Assembly (NCBI RefSeq): GCF_030506285.1
Contig: NZ_CP119422.1
Coordinates: forward strand, 372,001 to 436,000
Source of the DNA: Catalinimonas niigatensis
Lineage (GTDB): Bacteria; Bacteroidota; Bacteroidia; Cytophagales; Cyclobacteriaceae
Reading direction: 5' to 3'
Length of the DNA: 64,000 nt
Shown here: positions 17,905-25,475 of the stretch, piece after piece
Layout of the letters: every line of letters starts with the position of its first letter
Numbering within the stretch: the stretch's first letter is position 1
Notes under the pieces: model-generated
Told to the model about the DNA's origin: nothing
The model's database searches: none
What the model saw: only the letters and a program-made list of their open reading frames with translations
Translations under genes and position numbers: made by a program

Positions 17905-18597
17905 ATGTTAAAGCTCATTGATGTAGACAAATACGTAGAGTCAAGATTTAAGAAAACTTTCATTTTGAAAGGTATAGACTTGGAGGTGAAAGAAGGGGAA
18001 TTTATTACCATAATGGGCCCAAGCGGCGCAGGTAAATCTACCCTTTTAAATATTATAGGTTTGCTTGACCCACCTTCAGCAGGCGAATACTTCTTATTAG
18101 ACCAGCCAGTACATAAACTTAAAGAAAGACATAGAAGTGAGCTGCAAAAGCATACCATAGGGTATGTATTCCAGGCTTATCACCTTATAGATGAGTTGAC
18201 TGTTTTTGAAAACATTGAAACACCTCTCTTATATCAAAATATGAAAGGGAAAGAACGTAAAGCCAGGGTTGCCGAACTGTTGGATAGATTCCAGATGGTT
18301 GCCAAAAAAGATTTGTTTCCCGAGCAACTCTCCGGTGGACAGCAGCAATTGGTTGGCGTAGCCCGTGCCATTGCTGGCAGACCAAAACTGCTGCTTGCCG
18401 ATGAGCCTACAGGTAACCTTCATTCCGGACAGGGCAGAGAGGTGATGGCACTATTTAAACAACTCAATAAAGAAGGTATGACCATCATTCAGGTGACCCA
18501 CTCCGAAGAAAACGCACAATTCAGTGACCGCATTATACAGATTGTGGATGGCGCGCTGGAGAGTGATGAAAAGATTAAAAAAGAACAAGAAGCATAA
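17905..18597 (+). CDS. ABC transporter ATP-binding protein with altered D-loop
   Basis: A 230-residue LolD/MacB-type ATPase colinear with 12151-12840. Walker A GPSGAGKST (38-46), Q-loop Gln90, Walker B LLADEPTG and H-loop (QVTHS) are intact. The signature reads LSGGQQQL (Leu149 where the other has Arg), and the D-loop reads NLHS, with His173 replacing the conserved Asp. It may therefore be a weaker or asymmetric subunit, perhaps pairing with the canonical ATPase; that is inference. It is followed 4 bases later by a TolC gene and has its own predicted sigma-54 promoter. The ATG at 17905 is chosen over an upstream TTG. Confidence 0.9.
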   Translation: MLKLIDVDKYVESRFKKTFILKGIDLEVKEGEFITIMGPSGAGKSTLLNIIGLLDPPSAGEYFLLDQPVHKLKERHRSELQKHTIGYVFQAYHLIDELTVFENIETPLLYQNMKGKERKARVAELLDRFQMVAKKDLFPEQLSGGQQQLVGVARAIAGRPKLLLADEPTGNLHSGQGREVMALFKQLNKEGMTIIQVTHSEENAQFSDRIIQIVDGALESDEKIKKEQEA

Positions 18598-18601
18598 TCC
18601 T

Positions 18602-19951
18602 ATGTTTACCCGAATATCAGCATTAACCCTTATTTTTTCTACTCTTCTATTTTGGCAACTTATGGCTCAGGATGAAAACCTGCAGCTCACCTACGAAGAG
18701 GCGGTGAATATTGCTTTGAGAGAAAATATCCAGATTAAGCAGCAGGAAAATATACTGGAAACCAGCAGAGCAGAACGTGCCCAAGCTTATGCACAATTTC
18801 TTCCCAGTGTGAACGCCCGAGCTACATTTCAACGTCAGATCGGGCGTGTTCCAGATCCTAATACGTTTAGGCTTATTGATGCTACAAGTGATTTTGTAAA
18901 TATGGGATTAGAGGCATCTTATAACATTTTTAACGGTTTTGCTAATATCAACCAGTTAAGATATGCTAACAAAGCCACTGAAGCCCAGTTTTATCAAATT
19001 AACAGCACTAAACAAGAGGTGATTTTTAATGTCTCTCAACAATACCTTCAGGTATTGTTAAATCAAGAACTGTTAAGAATTGCCCGATCGAATCTGGAAC
19101 AACAAAATGAATTGGCAGAAAGCATTAAGATTTTTGTAGAGGCAGGTACACGAAATATTGCTGACCAATACAATCAGGAAGCTGAAGCAAAAAGGGCTGC
19201 ATTGACTGTAGTAGAAAGTGAAAATCAATTGACAGTAAGCAAGGTAAAACTGATTAGGATATTACAAATAGATCCTTTTAAATCATGGCAATTCGCCGAA
19301 CCCTCTATTGAGACAGAGTCACTGTTAAATGAAGACTTTGACATGGCAAGCATTTATAATTCAGCCATAGGGAATAGACCTGATTTATCCGCTCAGCAAT
19401 TAACAGTTGAGGCAAATCAGTATCAATTAAGATTTTCCAAATCTAATTATTTTCCAAGCTTGACTTTTGGCTATAGCTATGGGACAAGGTATTCTTCCAA
19501 TGATGATGCTTTTACCTTTAATGAGCAAATCACGCAGGCTAACCTTACTCACTTCTTTTCTCTGGGTTTGTTTATCCCTATTTTTCAAAACCTACAAAAC
19601 AGAACATTGGTACAACGCAGTAAGCAATTGTTGAGCAATTCCATGCTGGACCTGGAAGACCTGGAGAGAAATATTTTTGAACAGGTACAGACCGCTATCG
19701 CTGATTACGAAACAGCCCAGGAAAGAATCGTAGCTGCGGAGTCGCAGGTGAGAGCTGCTGAGAAAGCACTGGAAGCTGAAAAAGAAAGGTTTCGCCTAGG
19801 GGTTGGCAATGTATTGGATCTTAACCGGGTCAATGCTGCCTATGTAGAAGCATTATCTACCAAAGCACAGGCCGACTACCAAATTATTTTCCAGAAAACG
19901 GCACTGGATTATTATCAGGGTACACTCCAAAAAAACTCATCAGGTTTATAA
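18602..19951 (+). CDS. TolC-family outer membrane efflux protein
   Basis: 449 residues with a signal peptide (MFTRISALTLIFSTLLFWQLMAQ). The TolC repeat appears twice: the N-terminal half begins LTYEEAVNIALRENIQIKQQ, and the C-terminal half contains GNRPDLSAQQLTVEANQYQL and a second long helical hairpin. It would be the outer-membrane channel for the adaptor at 12914-14167. The ATG at 18602 is preferred over an in-frame start inside the ATPase gene because it gives the signal peptide. The gene is coupled to the ATPase by a 4-base gap and ends at a good terminator. Confidence 0.9.
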   Translation: MFTRISALTLIFSTLLFWQLMAQDENLQLTYEEAVNIALRENIQIKQQENILETSRAERAQAYAQFLPSVNARATFQRQIGRVPDPNTFRLIDATSDFVNMGLEASYNIFNGFANINQLRYANKATEAQFYQINSTKQEVIFNVSQQYLQVLLNQELLRIARSNLEQQNELAESIKIFVEAGTRNIADQYNQEAEAKRAALTVVESENQLTVSKVKLIRILQIDPFKSWQFAEPSIETESLLNEDFDMASIYNSAIGNRPDLSAQQLTVEANQYQLRFSKSNYFPSLTFGYSYGTRYSSNDDAFTFNEQITQANLTHFFSLGLFIPIFQNLQNRTLVQRSKQLLSNSMLDLEDLERNIFEQVQTAIADYETAQERIVAAESQVRAAEKALEAEKERFRLGVGNVLDLNRVNAAYVEALSTKAQADYQIIFQKTALDYYQGTLQKNSSGL

Positions 19952-19963
19952 CTTTACATAATC

Positions 19964-19993
19964 AAAAGAGCTGCTTATGGGCAGCTCTTTTTT
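19964..19993. terminator. Bidirectional terminator between TolC and menF genes
   Basis: Stem AAAAGAGCTGC (19964-19974) and GCAGCTCTTTT (19981-19991), 6-base loop, followed by further T on the plus strand. It sits just beyond both convergent stop codons. Confidence 0.85.
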
Positions 19994-19996
19994 GTG

Positions 19997-21241
19997 CTAA
20001 AACAATACCTTTTGCAGGGTTTGCATTTTTAAAGATGTCTCCTGCCATTCTTTCTCGGCATCAGAATCGGCAGTCACTCCAGCACCGGCATAGATTAAAG
20101 CTCTTTTGCCTACCAATTGCATACATCTTAAATTGACAAAAATATTCACTTGTTCGTTGATATTGACCGGTCCTAAAAAACCGGCAAAAAGGGCCCTATC
20201 ATAATGTTCATTTTCTTGTATAAACTCTAATGCAGGTTCTTTGGGCAAGCCACATACTGCGGAAGTAGGATGCAGCAACTTCAGCATAACTGATCCCAGT
20301 TCAGGGAAATTGACCTGATCCATATTTACTGTAAGGTCAGTACATAGGTGGAGTAGATTTCCGGCAGCGACCGTATGAGGACCATCTTCATCGAACTCTC
20401 TAAGACGGATCTTTTTAAAGCAATTGATAATGTAACGGCTCACCATCGCTTGCTCTTCAATCTCCTTTCCTCTCCATGCCGCATTTTTGATGCCCGCTGT
20501 TTCATCCAGTTTTTGCGTACCTGCCAATGCCATTGTTTTAAAAATCCTGTTTCCATTCTGCATAAATGTTTTCACCAGAATCTCCGGTGAAGCGCCTAAC
20601 CATGAGCCCAATCCCGGCAAAGCAATGGCTGAAACAAAAGCATGAGGATACATGTCACACATTCGCTGAAAGGTAGCCGCCAAATTAAAATTTTCAGGAA
20701 GTTGAACATACTGACAGCGGGATGGCACTACTTTTTTGAAACGTTGCTGCGTTATCTGCTCCTTTGCCAAATCAATGAGTTTCACAAAATCATCATGGCT
20801 CATCTCCTGGTTATCAGAAGAAACATTATTGGTAAAATAAAGCGGATGGTCAAGATAAAGACCTTCTTGTAAACGATGAATCAACTCTTCCTTTAGACTT
20901 TCGGCATTCCCAAGTTCTCTATTTTTGTTAGCCGAAACATGAATATTTTCTGTACGGCTATCGTAATGTAAATCGGCATAGATATAATTGGCAAGTGCCT
21001 CTTCTTTGCCATAATCATTGCCAAAAGGACTGACCATAAATCCAGGGGACATATTTTCCAGATCAATCTCTACCTGTTTTACTTCTCCCGATATGTCCAT
21101 GATAATATGCTGAGTATCATCAAATGGAAGGCTCCAGGCAGCTACCGGATAATGATATTTTTGAGCTGTTTCAAGAAAAAGAGCATGAATATCTTTAGTT
21201 TTAACACATGAGGACTGTACTTTATTAATTGCTTCTTCCAT
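19997..21241 (-). CDS. menF: Isochorismate synthase
   Basis: A 414-residue member of the chorismate-binding family, which converts chorismate to isochorismate, the first step of menaquinone synthesis. The C-terminal catalytic domain shows KVVPSRCQYV, GSWLGASPEILV, LAGTQ, the HPTSAVCGLPK motif and the terminal VNLRCMQL / IYAGAGVTADSDAEKEW segment that holds the Mg-binding Glu. It lies next to a hotdog thioesterase of the MenI type. Entry into a siderophore pathway is possible in principle, but no such genes are nearby. Confidence 0.88.
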   Translation of the reverse strand: MEEAINKVQSSCVKTKDIHALFLETAQKYHYPVAAWSLPFDDTQHIIMDISGEVKQVEIDLENMSPGFMVSPFGNDYGKEEALANYIYADLHYDSRTENIHVSANKNRELGNAESLKEELIHRLQEGLYLDHPLYFTNNVSSDNQEMSHDDFVKLIDLAKEQITQQRFKKVVPSRCQYVQLPENFNLAATFQRMCDMYPHAFVSAIALPGLGSWLGASPEILVKTFMQNGNRIFKTMALAGTQKLDETAGIKNAAWRGKEIEEQAMVSRYIINCFKKIRLREFDEDGPHTVAAGNLLHLCTDLTVNMDQVNFPELGSVMLKLLHPTSAVCGLPKEPALEFIQENEHYDRALFAGFLGPVNINEQVNIFVNLRCMQLVGKRALIYAGAGVTADSDAEKEWQETSLKMQTLQKVLF

Positions 21242-21255
21242 GAATTCTTTCTTTC

Positions 21256-21672
21256 CTATTTGTCTATTACAGCCACAGTTAGACGGCTAATGCACACCAA
21301 TTGTTGTTGTTCATTAGAAATACGTATATCCCACACATGTGTTTTTTTTCCGATATGAACAGCCTCTGCTTTTCCATACACAAAACCTTCTTTCACAGCT
21401 CTCAGGTGGTTTGCATTTACTTCCAAACCTACACAAAATTGTTTCTCCTGATCAATACACAGGCTAGAAGCAATGCTACCCAGTGTTTCAGCCAGTGCAA
21501 CGGATGCTCCTCCATGCAATAATCCCATCGGTTGTCTGGTCCGGGCATCTACCGGCATCCTACCCATTAAACTCTTCTGAGCTACATCTGTTATTTCTAT
21601 AGCCAGATGTTCACACATATTGCCTTTGCACAGAGCGTTAATCGCTTTAAGGCTCACATTCGTATCTATCAT
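21256..21672 (-). CDS. menI: Hotdog-fold thioesterase, probable DHNA-CoA thioesterase
   Basis: A 138-residue PaaI/MenI-type acyl-CoA thioesterase. The hotdog core is seen as MPVDARTRQPMGLLHGGASVALAETLGS, with the HGG motif and catalytic Glu on the long helix, then LEVNANHLRAV and TVAVI strands. Fourteen bases separate it from menF downstream, so hydrolysis of 1,4-dihydroxy-2-naphthoyl-CoA in menaquinone synthesis is the natural reading. Family members also act on other aryl-CoAs. Confidence 0.8.
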   Translation of the reverse strand: MIDTNVSLKAINALCKGNMCEHLAIEITDVAQKSLMGRMPVDARTRQPMGLLHGGASVALAETLGSIASSLCIDQEKQFCVGLEVNANHLRAVKEGFVYGKAEAVHIGKKTHVWDIRISNEQQQLVCISRLTVAVIDK

Positions 21673-21708
21673 AAAATGCTTAACTTCGGGGTTTCAAATA
21701 ACATATAA

Positions 21709-22368
21709 ATGATGCAAAACAAGAAAATTTATTTAATAAGACACGGACAAACTGAATATAATAGAAAAGGAATAGTACAGGGAAGTGGAATAGATGCACC
21801 ACTAAATGAGACCGGACGTATACAAGCCAAAGCTTTTTATGATACATACAAAGAGGTTCCTTTCCAGCACATTTATACGTCAGTGCTCCAGAGAAGTATA
21901 CAATCTGTTGAACACTTTTTGGAGTGGGGTAAACCTCATACCAAATTATCCGGACTCAACGAGATCAACTGGGGCGAGAAAGAAGGTAAGGTAGCCAATG
22001 CTGAAGACAGTGAATATTATGCATCGGTCATCAAATCCTGGGTAAAAGGTGACCTGGATCGTGCCATAGAAGGCGGCGAAAGTCCGAATATGGTGATGGA
22101 AAGACAGAAACCTGCTTTACACAAAATCATCTCCAATCCTGATGAGCATACGGTACTGGTATGCATGCACGGGCGCGCCATGCGTATTTTTTTATGTCTC
22201 ATGTTAGGGTATGATCTGAAGAGAATGGATGAATTCGGACATGCTAATCTTTGCCTTTACTTAATTGAATACAGTTATGCTCATAAAAAATTTGAAATAA
22301 AATTAGCCAACGAACAATCCCATCTACCCGAATTGCCATCGTTTGCTGAAGAAGACAAAAAACCTTAA
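21709..22368 (+). CDS. Histidine phosphatase family protein
   Basis: A 219-residue phosphoglycerate mutase-like phosphatase. It has the catalytic LIRHGQTEYNRKG motif near the N-terminus, the phosphate-pocket residues around TSVLQRSIQ, the acid/base Glu in LNEINWGEKEGK, and the second His in VLVCMHGRAMR. It is divergent from menI with only 36 bases between the starts. An ATGATG pair allows either start. Substrate not predictable; cobalamin or sugar phosphates are typical for the group. Confidence 0.85.
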   Translation: MMQNKKIYLIRHGQTEYNRKGIVQGSGIDAPLNETGRIQAKAFYDTYKEVPFQHIYTSVLQRSIQSVEHFLEWGKPHTKLSGLNEINWGEKEGKVANAEDSEYYASVIKSWVKGDLDRAIEGGESPNMVMERQKPALHKIISNPDEHTVLVCMHGRAMRIFLCLMLGYDLKRMDEFGHANLCLYLIEYSYAHKKFEIKLANEQSHLPELPSFAEEDKKP

Positions 22369-22437
22369 GCTTCAATTGTGAGTTAAATACTCTGTACTTG
22401 TTTAATCATTTTTTCACAGCAAGCTTAATTTTTTATT

Positions 22438-22830
22438 ATGGAATTTAACCCTAGAGAGATCACTCTCATTTATAATTTTGACAAACAGGGCGATCGTGAG
22501 GCGGTTGCTTATGCCAAACAAATTGCGCAACATGTCAATGAAATAGACATATCTAAAAATCCCCTTACCGAAAGTCAGCTGGCACAGCTGGTGACTAAAC
22601 TCGGCGTGAGTATGGAAAAACTAATTGATGTGAAATCTGACGTATACAAAGAAGAATACGAAGGAAAAAACATGGAAGATGCAGAGTGGTTGGGAGTATT
22701 AAAACGTAATCCAAACCTGATGAAAACGCCTATTGGCATCTTGGGTGAAAAATCTATCATCGCCGATTTGCCTAGTCATATCCTCAGCCTGGATGACGGA
22801 CAAGGATTTGATCAGAACAGAAAGACTTGA
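22438..22830 (+). CDS. ArsC/Spx-like protein lacking the catalytic cysteine
   Basis: 130 residues with the ArsC/Spx thioredoxin-like fold: a first strand ITLIYNF, a helix, VNEIDISKNPLTESQLAQLV, a middle helical part, and the MKTPIGILGEKSIIADLP segment. The loop where ArsC and Spx carry C-x-x-S/C reads YNFDKQGDRE and contains no cysteine; the whole protein has none. It therefore cannot be a classical arsenate reductase. Similar Cys-less forms are, as far as I recall, found in other Bacteroidota, so it is probably conserved rather than decayed. Role unknown. Confidence 0.75.
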   Translation: MEFNPREITLIYNFDKQGDREAVAYAKQIAQHVNEIDISKNPLTESQLAQLVTKLGVSMEKLIDVKSDVYKEEYEGKNMEDAEWLGVLKRNPNLMKTPIGILGEKSIIADLPSHILSLDDGQGFDQNRKT

Positions 22831-22849
22831 TCTTACTTAAAACGAATAT

Positions 22850-22874
22850 AAAGCACTTTAGAGTGCTTTTTTTT
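22850..22874 (+). terminator. Terminator after ArsC-like gene
   Basis: Stem AAAGCACT (22850-22857) and AGTGCTTT (22862-22869), 4-base loop, followed by TTTTT. The T-run touches the first dyad of site D, so the two elements abut. Confidence 0.85.
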
Positions 22875-22909
22875 GTTCATTAATGAACAAAATTGCTCGT
22901 TAATGAACA
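22874..22909. promoter_or_regulatory. Paired enhancer-like dyads upstream of permease operon (site D)
   Basis: 22874-22889 is TGTTCATTAATGAACA, a perfect palindrome. 22894-22909 is TGCTCGTTAATGAACA, exactly 20 bases further on. They lie 72 and 52 bases upstream of the sigma-54-like element at 22962-22977, matching the spacing at site A (74 and 53). Confidence 0.65.
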
Positions 22910-22961
22910 TCTGGCCAACATAAAATCTATCTCCATATCTACTGAAAGCACTTTTCTGGCA

Positions 22962-22977
22962 TGGCATATAAGTTGAG
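22962..22977 (+). promoter_or_regulatory. Sigma-54-like promoter of second permease operon (site D)
   Basis: TGGCATATAAGTTGAG: TGGCAT, 5 bases, TTGA. The predicted start of transcription is near 22988, about 37 bases before the ATG at 23025. An overlapping TGGCA copy begins 5 bases earlier but lacks a -12 match. Confidence 0.6.
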
Positions 22978-23024
22978 TTTGTTTCAATGACACTTTTTTG
23001 AATTTACAAATTCATCCTGCCCAT

Positions 23025-25451
23025 ATGCTCAAAAACTACTTTAACACTGCCCTAAGAAGTCTTTGGCGCTACAAAGGTTATTCTGTTATCAACCTTTTAG
23101 GATTAGTCCTTGGCATCACTTCCTGCATCCTGATTTGTCTGTACGTACAATCCGAAATGAGCTACGACCGCTTTCATAACCAGGCAGACCAAATATACAG
23201 GATACAAAACCGTTTTACTCCTCCATTTGGAAATGCACTGTACCCACATACTGTATCAGCGCTGGGACCTGCTATAGCGCAAAATTCAACGGAGGTGAAA
23301 AACTTTGTACGCGTCACCAAATTTGGGGGTGGCTTTAATAATAGTTTGATGGTCAAGATTGGAGACGAATTTTATAAAGAAGAAAACGCATATGCGGCTG
23401 ATCCTGCTTTCTTCAACATTTTTTCATTTCCCCTGCTGGAAGGAAGTCCTGAAAGCGTACTCAAATCTCCCTATAATGTGGTGTTGAGCAAAAGTTTGGC
23501 ACTCAAGTTTTTCGGAGAAGGAAACGCATTAGGTAAAAGTATAGCTTTCGCTAATCATCCTAATCAGGATTATAAAGTAAGCGGCATTATGGCAGATGTG
23601 CCCGAAAACACCCACATGCAATTTGATCTGTTGATATCACTTTCTACCATTGATGCTCTTAATCCTGATGCGCCCCAAACGCAGGATGAAGCCTGGCTGA
23701 ACGATGGCTATTATACGTATCTTTTGCTGGAAAATCAGGACGCTGTTGCTGATATAGAAGAAAGCATACGGGTATTGTCCGATAAACATGTTGATGAACA
23801 GGAAATATCCAGGTTCAATGCGAGTTTGATGCCTTTGACTGATATTTACCTGCATTCCAATGGTCTGAATGAAATGAAGGCCAACGGAAGTATGACTCGG
23901 GTTTATATTTTCATCGCTGTGGCTATTTTTATTCTCCTTATTGCCATCATCAACTATATGAATCTGGCGACTGCCCGTTCGGCACGTAGAGCACGAGAAG
24001 TGGGCATGAGAAAAGCTTTGGGTGCGTTTCGCAGGCAACTCATCTTTCAGTTCTTGAGTGAATCTTTGCTTACCACATTTTTTGCTACGCTTGTTTCTTT
24101 ATTCCTTGCCTATTTGTTCTTGCCGGCATTCAACAATTTGGCCGGAAAAAACATTGAACTTGATCTGTTCAACAACCCATTACCATTAAGCTTATTGTCA
24201 GGAATCCTTCTTTTTGTGGGCCTGGCTTCCGGCAGCTATCCCGCATTTTTCCTCTCTTCTTTTCGTCCGGTAGATGTGCTTAAAGGCGAGCTTACCGCTG
24301 GAATGAAAAGCTCGCCACTACTACGTAAGGGACTGGTCATTTTTCAGTTTGCCGTCTCCATTGTCCTGATCATCTGCACCTGGATTGTCTATAGTCAGTT
24401 GGATTTCCTCCAAAACAAAGACCTGGGCTATGATAAGGAACACATTGTGGTATTGACCAATACGGATAATGCGGTAACAGAAAGGATGAATGCATTCCGT
24501 GCTGAATTGATGAAGAACGCAAACATAAGTAATGTTGGTGCTTCTTTTAGCGTTCCGGGAGGCTTACGGCCTATTATTGCTGTAAAAACTGATGAGATGA
24601 ATGAAACTGAGCGGGAAGCCATGGCCTGTATCAATGTCAATTTTGAATACATTCCTACTTTTGATATTGAACTCATAGAAGGAAGGAACTTTGATCCTAA
24701 TATAAGTACGGATTCTACCCAGGCAGTGATCCTTAATCAGGAAGGTGTAAAGCAGCTAGGAATCACCGGAAATCCGATTGGTCAGGTAGTAAGCGTAGCT
24801 AATTTTGATGGTGGATATGATGAAAAAACGGTGATCGGAGTGATTGGAAATATCAACTTTGAACCCCTGTACCGAAAAACAGAAGGTGCTTTCTTAGCGC
24901 CATTGTTTCCCGCTTACAACTACGTTTTTATCAAAATCAGCCCTGAGAATAGGCAAAATACCATAGCTCATATTGAACAGACCTGGAAGACTTTTGTACC
25001 AGAGCAAGCCTTTGACTTCAGCTTCCTGAACGATGAGTTGAATAGATTATATGCAGCAGAAGAGAAAATGAGTACATTGGTTACCTATTTTTCTGCACTG
25101 GCCATTATCGTTGCCTGTTTAGGATTATTCGGACTTGCCTCTTTTGCTACAGATCAGCGAAGAAAAGAGATCGGTGTACGTAAGGTGCTGGGCGCCAGTA
25201 ACCGCAGCATTGTGCTGATGTTTTATAAAGAATATTTACAGATAATTCTGGTCTCCAACCTGATTGCCTGGCCCCTCGCCTATTACCTTGCCCGACAATG
25301 GATGGGTAATTTTGTGTTTAATACCGGTATCCATTGGTTCATTTTTTTGATGGGCGGAGGTATCGTATTGGTCATTGCCTTATTAACAGTAGGTAGTAAA
25401 GCAGCAGCAGCAGCACTTTCCAACCCCGTCAATGCACTGCGTAGTGAATAA
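23025..25451 (+). CDS. MacB/FtsX-type ABC transporter permease
   Basis: An 808-residue permease with the duplicated MacB_PCD/FtsX layout. The N-terminal helix lies in YSVINLLGLVLGITSCILICLY split by the usual glycine. The coupling motifs are NYMNLATARSARRAREVGMRK and DQRRKEIGVRKVLGAS, and the end is NPVNALRSE. The ATG at 23025 is chosen because an upstream in-frame TTG gives no sensible N-terminus and overlaps the expected leader. It is first of two permease genes (24-base gap). It lies about 3 kb from the TolC operon and shares its regulatory pattern with the other exporter operons. Confidence 0.9.
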   Translation: MLKNYFNTALRSLWRYKGYSVINLLGLVLGITSCILICLYVQSEMSYDRFHNQADQIYRIQNRFTPPFGNALYPHTVSALGPAIAQNSTEVKNFVRVTKFGGGFNNSLMVKIGDEFYKEENAYAADPAFFNIFSFPLLEGSPESVLKSPYNVVLSKSLALKFFGEGNALGKSIAFANHPNQDYKVSGIMADVPENTHMQFDLLISLSTIDALNPDAPQTQDEAWLNDGYYTYLLLENQDAVADIEESIRVLSDKHVDEQEISRFNASLMPLTDIYLHSNGLNEMKANGSMTRVYIFIAVAIFILLIAIINYMNLATARSARRAREVGMRKALGAFRRQLIFQFLSESLLTTFFATLVSLFLAYLFLPAFNNLAGKNIELDLFNNPLPLSLLSGILLFVGLASGSYPAFFLSSFRPVDVLKGELTAGMKSSPLLRKGLVIFQFAVSIVLIICTWIVYSQLDFLQNKDLGYDKEHIVVLTNTDNAVTERMNAFRAELMKNANISNVGASFSVPGGLRPIIAVKTDEMNETEREAMACINVNFEYIPTFDIELIEGRNFDPNISTDSTQAVILNQEGVKQLGITGNPIGQVVSVANFDGGYDEKTVIGVIGNINFEPLYRKTEGAFLAPLFPAYNYVFIKISPENRQNTIAHIEQTWKTFVPEQAFDFSFLNDELNRLYAAEEKMSTLVTYFSALAIIVACLGLFGLASFATDQRRKEIGVRKVLGASNRSIVLMFYKEYLQIILVSNLIAWPLAYYLARQWMGNFVFNTGIHWFIFLMGGGIVLVIALLTVGSKAAAAALSNPVNALRSE

Positions 25452-25475
25452 TTTTCAACCTAAGCTAGCCATATC

